In this document: positions 8,014-15,700 of the stretch, piece after piece
Layout of the letters: the number at the start of each line of letters is the position of its first letter
How positions within the stretch are numbered: position 1 is the first letter of the stretch
Assembly (NCBI GenBank): GCA_903891285.1
Contig: CAITDZ010000163.1
Coordinates: forward strand, 1 to 33,280
DNA from: an uncultured Solirubrobacterales bacterium
GTDB taxonomy: Bacteria > Actinomycetota > Thermoleophilia > Solirubrobacterales > 70-9
Direction of reading: 5' to 3'
Length of the DNA: 33,280 nucleotides
Translations under genes and position numbers: made by a program
The notes under the pieces: model-generated
What the model saw: the letters and a program-made list of their open reading frames with translations, nothing else
Told to the model about the DNA's origin: nothing
Database searches by the model: none

Positions 8014-9197
8014 CCGGGACCGAGACGATCCGGGAGCGGGAGGCGCGTTACCTGATGCAGACCTACCCCCGATCCGACGTCGTTTTCGTCGCGGGCGATG
8101 GGACCGTCCTGGTCGATGAAGAGGGCAGGGAATACCTCGACTTCCTCAGCGGGATCGCGGTCACCTCGCTCGGGCACGGCAATCGGGACCTGGTCGAGAC
8201 TGCGAGTGAACAGATGGCCAGGCTCGATCATGTCTCGAACCTCTTCTACACGGAGCCGATGGTCGATCTCGCCGAACGGCTTTCGGAGGGATCGATCGGG
8301 GGGCCGGTCTTCTTCGCCAACTCGGGCTCGGAGGCGAACGAATGCGCGATAAAGGTCTTGCGAAAGCACGCCGCTGCACGAGGGATCGATAGCCCGGAGG
8401 TGATCACTTTCGCGGGGGCGTGGCACGGGAGGACCTACGGGGCCATGGCGGCGACGCCGGCTCTGATCGACCAGGCCGACCTCGGTCCGATGCTGCCGGG
8501 TTTCGTCCAGGTTCCGTTCGACGACCCCGACGCCCTGGAATCCGCCTTCAGCCCGAACACCGCCGGAGTGATGATGGAGACGATTCAGGGTGAGGCTGGG
8601 GTGCGACCGTTCTCGGAGGCGACGCTCGAGGTCGCCCGCCGCTTGACCCGTGACGCCGGTTCCCTCCTTGTGCTGGACGAAGTCCAGACCGGGGTGGGCA
8701 GGACTGGGTCGCTCTGGAGCTACGAGCAGTTCGGGGTCGTGCCCGACGTGATGACGACTGCCAAGGCCCTCGGCGGGGGGATGGCGATCGGAGCCTGTGT
8801 CAACTCCGAGGAGCTGGGCCAGGTACTCGCGCCCGGGGACCACGGTTCGACCTTTGCCGCGGGCCCGGTCGCCTCGGCGGTGGCAGGCCGGGTCCTCGAG
8901 ATCGTCGACAGGCCGGAGACCCTCCGCAGGGTGCGCGAGGCGGGTGGCCGACTCGGCGATGGTCTGTTGGGTCTCTCCGGCGTCGAGTCGGTACGGGGGA
9001 GGGGGCTGATGCTCGGGGCTGCGCTGGAGCCCGGTCTCGACGCTGTCGCCATTCGGGACGAGCTGCTCCGCCGGGGCCTCGTCGTCAATGCCCCGAGGCC
9101 GGATACGCTGAGGCTCCTGCCACCGTTCGTGGTCACCGACGACCAGATCGACCGGGCACTCGGGATTCTCGGCGACGTCCTGGCGGAGGCCAGTTGA
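8010..9197 (+). CDS. argD: Acetylornithine aminotransferase
   Basis: A class III PLP-dependent aminotransferase (395 residues) that converts N-acetylglutamate semialdehyde to N-acetylornithine. The PLP-phosphate site is FANSGSEANE (102-111), the cofactor-contacting LDEVQTGVGRTG starts at 222, and the Schiff-base lysine is Lys252 in TTAKALGGGM. The start is TTG, overlapping the argB stop by four bases (TTGA). In many actinobacteria argF and argR follow; here they do not, and a small membrane protein gene comes next after a 79-base gap. A diaminopimelate-related side activity is possible in this family, but the operon supports the arginine role. Confidence 0.95.
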   Translation: MTGTETIREREARYLMQTYPRSDVVFVAGDGTVLVDEEGREYLDFLSGIAVTSLGHGNRDLVETASEQMARLDHVSNLFYTEPMVDLAERLSEGSIGGPVFFANSGSEANECAIKVLRKHAAARGIDSPEVITFAGAWHGRTYGAMAATPALIDQADLGPMLPGFVQVPFDDPDALESAFSPNTAGVMMETIQGEAGVRPFSEATLEVARRLTRDAGSLLVLDEVQTGVGRTGSLWSYEQFGVVPDVMTTAKALGGGMAIGACVNSEELGQVLAPGDHGSTFAAGPVASAVAGRVLEIVDRPETLRRVREAGGRLGDGLLGLSGVESVRGRGLMLGAALEPGLDAVAIRDELLRRGLVVNAPRPDTLRLLPPFVVTDDQIDRALGILGDVLAEAS

Positions 9198-9222
9198 TCG
9201 CGGTCCTGGCGCGGCCAGCGGC

Positions 9223-9228
9223 TACCAT
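9223..9228 (+). promoter_or_regulatory. Possible -10 box (TACCAT) upstream of the small membrane protein and argG
   Basis: TACCAT fits the actinobacterial TANNNT pattern and lies in the 79-base argD to membrane-protein gap. Transcription would begin near 9235, leaving a short leader containing GGAGGG (9237-9242) and AGGAAAGGA (9260-9268). No good -35 box lies at 16-18 bases. This may give an internal promoter for the membrane protein and argG, which would be useful if upstream arg translation is disturbed. The call rests on a six-base match only. Confidence 0.35.
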
Positions 9229-9276
9229 CAGAATCTGGAGGGCAGGCGTTTCTTGAACGAGGAAAGGACACGGGTG

Positions 9277-9636
9277 ATGGCGCAGGGCCGAGGACGGGAT
9301 CCGTATGGCGATGACGGAGGCGGGGGGAACATGAGGTGGTTGCTCATGGGCTTGGTCGCAGTGATCATCGGCCTGGTGATTGCGATCATCGTGCTCGCAG
9401 GCTCCGACAGCGGAAGCGACCAGACCGGTTCCGAAACCGTTCCGGTGCCGACCAAGCCCGATGACTCGGACTCCGGCGGGGTCACCCCGGAACCCGAGCC
9501 GGTGCCCGAGGGTGGCGGTGGTGAGCAGGGCGGAACCACGCCCGATGGCGGCTCGGGCGATTCGGGGGGGTCATCCGGCGGCGTCTCGCCCGGGGACACC
9601 TCTTCGGGATCGGGAAGCGGGGGAATCAGCCCTTGA
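9277..9636 (+). CDS. Small single-pass membrane protein with Pro/Gly/Ser-rich acidic tail, unknown function
   Basis: I do not recognise a family. The 119-residue product has a short polar N-terminus (MAQGRGRDPYGDD), one strong membrane segment (about 20-41, WLLMGLVAVIIGLVIAIIVLAG), and about 78 residues of low-complexity Gly/Ser/Pro/Asp/Glu/Thr sequence that would lie outside the membrane. The ATG at 9277 has AGGAAAGGA eight bases upstream. The TTG at 9253 used by the ORF track has GGAGGG ten bases upstream and remains possible. The stop overlaps the argG start (TTGA), so it is translated together with argG. Placement between argD and argG is odd, because argF/argR often sit there. No arginine role can be claimed from the sequence. 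Confidence 0.75.
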   Translation: MAQGRGRDPYGDDGGGGNMRWLLMGLVAVIIGLVIAIIVLAGSDSGSDQTGSETVPVPTKPDDSDSGGVTPEPEPVPEGGGGEQGGTTPDGGSGDSGGSSGGVSPGDTSSGSGSGGISP

Positions 9637-10940
9637 CCGGAGCCGGTTCGGAGCAGATCGAGGAGCAGCTCTCCCTGGGCTCGTCGTCCGATCCGGTCGC
9701 AACCTTCGAGGCCCAGCCAGAGGAGGTGCGAAAGGTCCTCCTCCTCTACTCGGGCGGTCTCGACACCAGTGTGATGCTGCACTGGATCCAGGCCGAGTAC
9801 GGAGCCGAAGTCGTCACCCTGACCATCGACCTCGGCCAGCCGGGTGAGGATTACGATGCGGTCACCGAGAAGGCGCGTGATCTAGGGGCGGTCGAGACCG
9901 TGGTGATAGACGCGCGGGAGGAGTTCGCCCGTGACTACGTCCTTCCGGCGATCAAGGCGAACGCCCTCTACGGGGGTGGTTACCCGTTGTTCACTTCGCT
10001 CGGCCGGCCGCTGATCGCCAAGCTCGGAGTAGAGACCGCTGCCGCGACCGGCTGCAACGTGCTCGCCCACGGCTGTACCGGCAAGGGCAACGACCAGGTA
10101 CGCCTCGAGGCGACCGTGGCAACCCTTGAACCCGGCCTGAAGACGATTGCCCCGGTTCGCTCGTGGCAGATCGGGAGGGATGAGGAACTCGAGTACTGCC
10201 GCCGCCACGGTATCCCGGTCAAGGGGGGTGGTCAGGCCCCGCCTTATTCGATCGACGACAACCTCTGGGGGAGGTCGTCCGAGGGTGGGGAGATCGAGGA
10301 CCTGAGCGCTGCTCCGCCCCGGGACGTCTTCCAGCTGGTGACGCCCCCGGAGGAGGCACCGGACTCATCCGAGAGCGTCACGGTCGGCTTCGAAGCCGGC
10401 GTTCCCGTGTCCCTCGACGGCACCCCGATGGAGCTGGTGCCGTTGATCGAGCGGCTGTCCGAACTCGGTTGTCGTCACGGAGTCGGCATCGTCGATCACA
10501 TCGAGGACCGGATCGTCGGCCTGAAGGTCCGCGACATCTACGAGGTCCCCGCGGCCGAGATCGTCCTGACGGCTCATGCGGAGCTCGAGAAGCTGGTCTC
10601 GACCATCCACCAGAACAACTTCAAACACACGCTGGACCGGCAGTGGGCTTATCTCGTCTACGCCGGCCTTTGGAACGAACCGTTGAGGCACGACCTCGAC
10701 GCCTATATGGATTCGGCGAACGAGTACGTCACCGGAGAGGTGACGATGAGGCTCTACAAGGGATCGGCCGTTCCGGTCGCCCGATCTTCTCCCTACGCGC
10801 TCTATGACCGGAACCTCGCGTCCTTCGGGGAGTCGGGGGGCGAGTTCTCACAGCGCTCCAGCCCCGGCTTCATCGAACTGTTCTCCCTTCAGACCCGGAT
10901 GGCCCACAGGATCAGGAATCGGGATGGGGGAGATCGGTGA
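9633..10940 (+). CDS. argG: Argininosuccinate synthase
   Basis: ArgG joins citrulline and aspartate using ATP. The PP-loop SGGLDTS is at 40-46, and further family segments are AHGCTGKGNDQVR, IPVKGGGQAPPYSIDDNLWGRS and TGEVTMRLYKG. At 435 residues it is about 30 longer than most ArgG, because about 33 extra residues (low complexity, acidic) precede the core at VRKVLLLYSGG. The start used is TTG at 9633, overlapping the previous stop (TTGA). No internal ATG or GTG offers an obviously better start before the core. The stop overlaps a 58-codon ORF (GTGA). argH is not in the window. Confidence 0.94.
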   Translation: MTGAGSEQIEEQLSLGSSSDPVATFEAQPEEVRKVLLLYSGGLDTSVMLHWIQAEYGAEVVTLTIDLGQPGEDYDAVTEKARDLGAVETVVIDAREEFARDYVLPAIKANALYGGGYPLFTSLGRPLIAKLGVETAAATGCNVLAHGCTGKGNDQVRLEATVATLEPGLKTIAPVRSWQIGRDEELEYCRRHGIPVKGGGQAPPYSIDDNLWGRSSEGGEIEDLSAAPPRDVFQLVTPPEEAPDSSESVTVGFEAGVPVSLDGTPMELVPLIERLSELGCRHGVGIVDHIEDRIVGLKVRDIYEVPAAEIVLTAHAELEKLVSTIHQNNFKHTLDRQWAYLVYAGLWNEPLRHDLDAYMDSANEYVTGEVTMRLYKGSAVPVARSSPYALYDRNLASFGESGGEFSQRSSPGFIELFSLQTRMAHRIRNRDGGDR

Positions 10941-11113
10941 TCTACGAGCTGATCGGTCGCCTGGCGGTCTGGACGGTTCGCAACCGCCTGGTCAGGCCCA
11001 ACCGGCCGCCCTCCCGGTTCTCGGTATTGGGCCTCGGACTGTTTGGGGCCCTGGTCGGCCTCGTCCTGGTGGGCCTGCTGGTCGGCCGGGCCGGCGACGA
11101 CGAAGCCATCTGA
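10937..11113 (+). CDS. 58-residue membrane peptide coupled to argG, unknown function
   Basis: This ORF is too short for the supplied track. GTG at 10937 overlaps the argG TGA as GTGA and gives MIYELIGRLAVWTVRNR..., ending at TGA 11111-11113. An amphipathic basic N-terminus (with VRNRLVRPNRPPSRF) is followed by one hydrophobic helix of about 22 residues (residues 29-50, rich in Gly, Leu and Val) and an acidic tail (GRAGDDEAI). This is the layout of a small inner-membrane protein. Support comes from the 4-base coupling also used by neighbouring genes, a clean hydrophobic stretch, and an end close to a GC-rich hairpin. I do not recognise a family and claim no function. Confidence 0.6.
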   Translation: MIYELIGRLAVWTVRNRLVRPNRPPSRFSVLGLGLFGALVGLVLVGLLVGRAGDDEAI

Positions 11114-11116
11114 GCG

Positions 11117-11153
11117 GACCCCCGCAACCCGCCTTGCGGGCCAACCGAGGGTC
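11117..11153 (+). terminator. Possible hairpin terminator after the argG run
   Basis: CCCGC (11128-11132), CTT, GCGGG (11136-11140) can form a tight stem-loop, with outer GACCC and GGGTC halves at 11117-11121 and 11149-11153 that could extend pairing around it. It lies 3 to 40 bases after the 58-codon ORF and before the next promoter candidate. There is no T run, so it could be a weak or Rho-assisted terminator, or chance in GC-rich DNA. Confidence 0.35.
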
Positions 11154-11177
11154 GGCCAGTTCCCAAGCTTGCTCGGC

Positions 11178-11183
11178 TACGGT
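11178..11183 (+). promoter_or_regulatory. -10 box TACGGT, near-leaderless promoter for the coiled-coil/Rpf-like gene
   Basis: TACGGT fits TANNNT. With the last T at -7, transcription would start at 11190, two bases before the ATG at 11192, and no Shine-Dalgarno-like sequence is seen upstream of that ATG. No convincing -35 box is visible. The same geometry is found before four other genes in this window. Confidence 0.5.
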
Positions 11184-11191
11184 CGTCTCGA

Positions 11192-12208
11192 ATGTCTTCC
11201 CCGACCCCCTCAGCGGAAGCAGTAGTGCCCGCGCGGGCGGCCCCGATCGTCCTGGCAGCGATCGTCCTGAGTCTCTGGGCACCCCCGCCCTGGGGGGCGC
11301 TCTCCCCCGTCGAGGCCGTTGCAAAGCCGTCAGCCCGTGAGAAGGAGCTCGAGAGAGCCGAGTCCCGGGTCGAGCGGCTCTCCGACGAGCTGACGGGATC
11401 AAGGGCGAGGTTCGACCGGCTCGATCGGGAGGCCGAGTCCGCCAGGGCGGCCGAGGCGCAGATCGAGCAGCAGCTGGCCGATGGGCAGCGGCGACTGGTC
11501 GAGATCGGGGACCGCCTTCGCTCGGCGCGTGAGGCAGCGGCCCTCGCTGCCCGACGCCTCGAATCGGCCCGGACCCAACTCGCTGACCGGCTGGTGTCGA
11601 TCTACGAGTCGGGTACATCGAATGCGATCGCGATCCTGCTCGCGACGGAGGACTTCGGAGACCTTGCCGCCTCAGGCGCCTACCTGGAGGCGATTGCCGA
11701 CTCCGAGAGGCAACTCGCCGAACGGGTCGCAGAGCTGCGCCGAGAACGGCTCGCCTCGCTCGGGCAGGTGCGGCGCTCCCGGGAGCTCCTCGTGTCCGAG
11801 ATGGGAGGGTTGCGTTCGGCGAGGCAATCGGCCGCGGCGACGCGGCTCGAGGCCGAACAGTCGATGACCAGGCTGACCACGGTCCAGGAGGCGAGGGAGA
11901 GGAAGATCGACGAGCTCGAGGACGAGGTGACGCGGATCGAGTCGGAACTCGACTCGGGCAGCGGGGCCGCGAACTTCGCCGGTGGTCCCTACGCGATCCC
12001 TACCTACATCGTCATGTGCGAGTCCGGGGGCAATTACTCGGCACTCAACCCGAGCAGTGGGGCCGGAGGTGCCTACCAGATCATTCCATCGACCTGGGAG
12101 GCCTACGGCGGCGAAGGCCTTCCCCACCAGGCATCGAAAGCCGAGCAGGACCGGATTGCCGGATTGATCTGGGAGAGCGCCGGTCCCGGTGCCTGGGTCT
12201 GTGCCTGA
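11192..12208 (+). CDS. Secreted coiled-coil protein with C-terminal transglycosylase-like (Rpf-type) domain
   Basis: The 338-residue protein probably acts on peptidoglycan outside the membrane. An N-terminal signal peptide (about 1-44) has a hydrophobic core IVLAAIVLSLWA. Long heptad-rich coiled coils span about 48-150 and 165-255, with a middle segment VSIYESGTSNAIAILLATEDFGDL resembling the PcsB/CwlO coiled-coil domain. The C-terminal 74 residues resemble the lysozyme-like transglycosylase fold of resuscitation-promoting factors: IVMCESGGNYSALNP carries the expected catalytic Glu, then GAYQIIPSTWEAYGG. Coiled coils of this kind in other bacteria can be controlled by FtsEX, which is not present here. 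The start is ATG at 11192, apparently leaderless. Catalysis is inferred from the motif. Confidence 0.85.
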   Translation: MSSPTPSAEAVVPARAAPIVLAAIVLSLWAPPPWGALSPVEAVAKPSAREKELERAESRVERLSDELTGSRARFDRLDREAESARAAEAQIEQQLADGQRRLVEIGDRLRSAREAAALAARRLESARTQLADRLVSIYESGTSNAIAILLATEDFGDLAASGAYLEAIADSERQLAERVAELRRERLASLGQVRRSRELLVSEMGGLRSARQSAAATRLEAEQSMTRLTTVQEARERKIDELEDEVTRIESELDSGSGAANFAGGPYAIPTYIVMCESGGNYSALNPSSGAGGAYQIIPSTWEAYGGEGLPHQASKAEQDRIAGLIWESAGPGAWVCA

Positions 12209-12233
12209 GGCTGGCCCTGACAGGGAGTCAGCC
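12209..12233. terminator. Possible bidirectional hairpin between convergent genes
   Basis: GGCTG (12209-12213) pairs with CAGCC (12229-12233), and inside it CCCT (12215-12218) pairs with AGGG (12222-12225) around a GAC loop, with small bulges. It occupies the 19-base gap between the Rpf-like gene and sixA and overlaps the last codon of sixA. There is no T run on either strand. Its position suits a shared terminator, but the evidence is only structural. Confidence 0.35.
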
Positions 12234-12665
12234 GGCCAGGGCGAGGAGGTCCGGCCCGGCCAGCATCTCGAGGCCTGAACCCCGAACGACGGCTATCCCA
12301 CCCTTCCTCACCCGTACCGAACCCCCGGTGAGCCTCGCCACCTCGGCCGAGAACGAGGGCTCATGTCCGACCAGGAGGACGCAGCCCTGGCCGGCCGCCA
12401 GCCCTTTCGCGTCGAACTCACCGACTCCGAGTCCCTCGTCGATGACCGGCTCTAGGCCAAGTGTCTTGCAGGCGCCACGTGCGGTCTCGATCGCTCTCGT
12501 CCTGGGACTGGAGAGGCAGAGGTCCGGGATCAGGCCGAGCGAGCGGAGGGCCCGACCGGCGACTTCGGCCTGACGGACCCCTTTCCCCGTCAGGGGCCGG
12601 GCAGCATCTCCACTGCCGTCGTCGTCTTCGGCCTGCCCGTGGCGGAGGAAGATGATCGTTTCCAT
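12228..12665 (-). CDS. sixA: SixA-type phosphohistidine phosphatase (histidine phosphatase superfamily)
   Basis: A small (145-residue) RHG-type phosphatase. The catalytic motif FLRHGQAE is at 6-13 and the second histidine lies in LVGHEPSF. LSSPRTRAIETA is the expected phosphate-binding arginine region. Small single-domain members like this are related to E. coli SixA, which removes phosphate from histidine residues of signalling proteins; the substrate here is unknown. The ORF track begins at 12722, but the METIIFLRHG start at 12665 fits the family. A TANNNT box (TACGAT, complement 12680-12685) lies 14 bases before this ATG. The gene diverges from dnaE and converges with the Rpf-like gene. 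Confidence 0.85.
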   Translation of the reverse strand: METIIFLRHGQAEDDDGSGDAARPLTGKGVRQAEVAGRALRSLGLIPDLCLSSPRTRAIETARGACKTLGLEPVIDEGLGVGEFDAKGLAAGQGCVLLVGHEPSFSAEVARLTGGSVRVRKGGIAVVRGSGLEMLAGPDLLALAG

Positions 12666-12679
12666 CGGGTATCGCCCCG

Positions 12680-12685
12680 ATCGTA
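12680..12685 (-). promoter_or_regulatory. Possible -10 box for sixA; the 128-base sixA-dnaE divergent region
   Basis: On the minus strand TACGAT fits TANNNT and would give a leader of about 8 bases before the sixA ATG. The region (12666-12793) must also hold the dnaE promoter: GATCAT (12782-12787) stands exactly where a -10 box would sit if dnaE is leaderless from GTG 12794, but it lacks the first T. Two short dyads are visible: CTCTT/AAGAG (12713-12717, 12722-12726) and CCCGA/TCGGG (12758-12762, 12768-12772). Neither matches an operator I know. Confidence 0.35.
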
Positions 12686-12793
12686 GCGGCGGTGGATCGG
12701 TGCCACGGGGAACTCTTCCCAAAGAGCGAATCCGGAACGCCCGAGCATCCCTGTCCGCCCGATTTCGTCGGGACCGATTGCGATCATTGACGG

Positions 12794-15700
12794 GTGGCAG
12801 GGTCGACTCCCGGAAAAGCGCAGGTAGCCCACTTGCACGTCCACAGCGAGCACTCGGTGCTGGACGGGGCCTGCAACATCGGGCAGATGGCAGCCCGGGC
12901 AGCCGAACTCGAGATGCCGGCCCTGGGCCTTACCGACCATGGCGTCATGAACGGCGCCGTGGACATGTATTCGGCCTGCCTCGACCAGGGGGTGAAACCG
13001 ATCCTCGGGATCGAGGCCTACTTCGTCGACGACCGGACGGCACTCTCGGAAGCCGGAAGGTACGAGCGAAACCACCTGACGCTCCTGGCGGTCAGCAACG
13101 TCGGATTCCGGAACCTGGTCGCCCTCAGCTCCGACGCCTTCCTCGAAGGCTTCAACAAGGGAAAGGCCCACACGGACCTAGAGCTTCTCGAGCGTTATTC
13201 GGAGGGCGTGGTCGCCCTGACCGGCTGCCTCCAGTCCCGTTTCGTGCGCCGGATCGTCGAACGAAGGCCCGACGAGGCCCGCGAACACCTCGATGCCCTG
13301 ATCCAGGTCTTCGGTCCTGACCAGGTCTACCTGGAGGTCCAGAAGAACGGGATCGAGGACCAGGATTTCGCAAACGAGGAGATCGCCAGGGTTGCCCGTG
13401 AAGTCGGGCGCCCCCTCGTCGCGACGGCCGACGTCCACTACCTGACCAGGCAGGACTTCGACAACCACCGTGCCCTGCTCTGCGTCCAGACGAAGTCGAC
13501 CCTCGACCAGCCGAAGATGAGCTTCGACACCAACGAGTACTACCTGAAGGACGCAGATGAGATGGCCGAGTCCTTCGCGGAGTGGCCGGATGCGGTGCCC
13601 TCCACCCTCGAGATCGCCGAGCGGGTCGAGATCGAGATCCCACTCGGACAGGTGCTCGTGCCCGACTTCCCGACCCCAGATGGGTCCGAGCCCGGTGACT
13701 TCCTTCGCGAGGTTGCCTTCGAGGGCCTTCGCGAGCGTTACGGCGACCCGACCCCGGCCGAGGCGATCGAGCGGATGGAGACCGAGCTCGCAGTGATCTC
13801 GAAGATGGGTTTTCCGTCCTACTTCCTGATCGTCTGGGACTTCGTCCGGCACGCAAGGGAGCAGGGAATCTCGGTCGGACCGGGACGTGGTTCGGCGGCC
13901 GGCTCGATCGTTTCCTTTGCCCTGGGCATAACCGACATCGACCCCCTCGAGCACGACCTCCTCTTCGAGCGGTTCCTCAACCCGGGCCGGAGGAGCATGC
14001 CCAACATCGATATCGATTTCTCGGTCCGTGGCAGGGACGAGGTGATCAGGTACGTGACCGAGAAGTACGGCCAGGACTCGGTCGCCCAGATCATCACCTT
14101 CAACACGATGGCCCCCCGGGCAGCGATTCGCGATGCGGCCCGGGTGCACGGTTTCGACTACCAGTTCGGTGACCAGCTGGCCAAACAGATCCCGGAGCCC
14201 GTGATGGGGCGCTCTCCGACCTTCGAGGAGTGCCTCGCCCCGGGAGGCGACCTGCGCGGCACCTACGACGCCGAGGAGGACGCCCGAAAGGTGATCGACA
14301 CCGCTCGGGGGCTGGAGGGGAAGATCCGTAATACCTCGATCCACGCCGCGGCCGTAGTCATTTCTGGTACCCCGCTCAAGCAGGTGGTCCCACTCCAGCT
14401 TGTCGAGGATCGTTCCGCCGAGCCGATGAGGGACGAGAACGGCAAGCCGGTCCGGCAGTACAAGACGGTGACCCAGTACCCGATGGGGCCAGTGGAGCAG
14501 ATCGGGCTGCTGAAGATGGATTTCCTGGGCTTGCGGAACCTCGATGTGATCGACGATGCACTCGACATCATCCGGCGCTCGCGGGGCGAAGAGATCGACA
14601 TCCTCGAGATACCGCTGGATGACCTGAAGACCTACGAGATGCTCGCCCGCGGTGACTCGACCGGCGTATTCCAGCTCGAGTCGGACGGCATGAGGGAGGC
14701 GATGAAGAAGGTCGTGCCGACGCGGTTCGACGACATCGTCGCCCTGGTTTCCCTCTATCGGCCCGGAGCGATGTCGGAAATCCCCCGCTACGCCGAGGGC
14801 AAGGCCGACCCCTCGGCCGTCTTCTACGAGGACGAGCGCCTCAGGGAGATAACGGAGGCCACCTACGGATGTCTCGTCTACCAGGAGCAGTTGATGGCGA
14901 TCGCGGTCCGGATCGCCGGATTCGACCCTGCCCGGGCCGATGACCTGCGCAAGGCGATCGGCAAGAAGCTCCGCGACAAGATGGAGGAACTGAGGGACGA
15001 GTTCATGGATGGGGCGGCAGCTTCGGGGACCGACCGGGCCGTCGCCGACCGTCTCTGGAAGACGATGGAGAGCGCCGCCGACTACTCCTTCAATAAATCC
15101 CACGCGGCGAGCTACGCGATGATCGCCTACAGGACCGCATGGCTCAAGGCGAACTACCCCGCCGAGTTCATGGCGGCCGTGATCTCCTCGGTGATGGACA
15201 CCAAGGACAAGGTTCCGCGTTTCATCGGTCGCTGCGCCGAGATGGGGATCGCCGTCCTGCCGCCCGACATCAACCAGTCCGACCATGGGTTCGTGGTTAC
15301 CGATGAGGGGATCCGCTTCGGGCTGGACGCGGTCAAGAACGTGGGTCATGCCGCGGTCGAGGCGATCATCGCCGCTCGCGAGGAACGGGAGTTCGAGTCC
15401 CTCTGGGACGTCTGCGAACGGGTCGATGCCAGGGCGGTCAACAAGAAGGCCCTCGAATGCCTCGTCATGTGCGGAGCGCTCGATTCCCTGCCAGGCTCGC
15501 GAAAGGGGATGCTCGAGGTGCTTCCGGAGGCCCAGGCGTCCGGAAGCCGGGTGCAGGCCGATTCGGTTGCAGGGCAGGGTTCCTTCTTCGACATGGAGGA
15601 GGGGGGAGAGGACTTCGGGGGCAGCGCAGCCCACCCTGCGATAACTGAGGAGGAGTTCGAGGAGTCGGACCTCCTGGCACTCGAGAAGGAGACCCTCGGC

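Noticed and set aside
9253-9279. TTG 9253 as the start of the small membrane protein
   Set aside because: Not excluded, but ATG 9277 has a better placed and stronger ribosome site (AGGAAAGGA). The extra eight residues add no recognisable feature.
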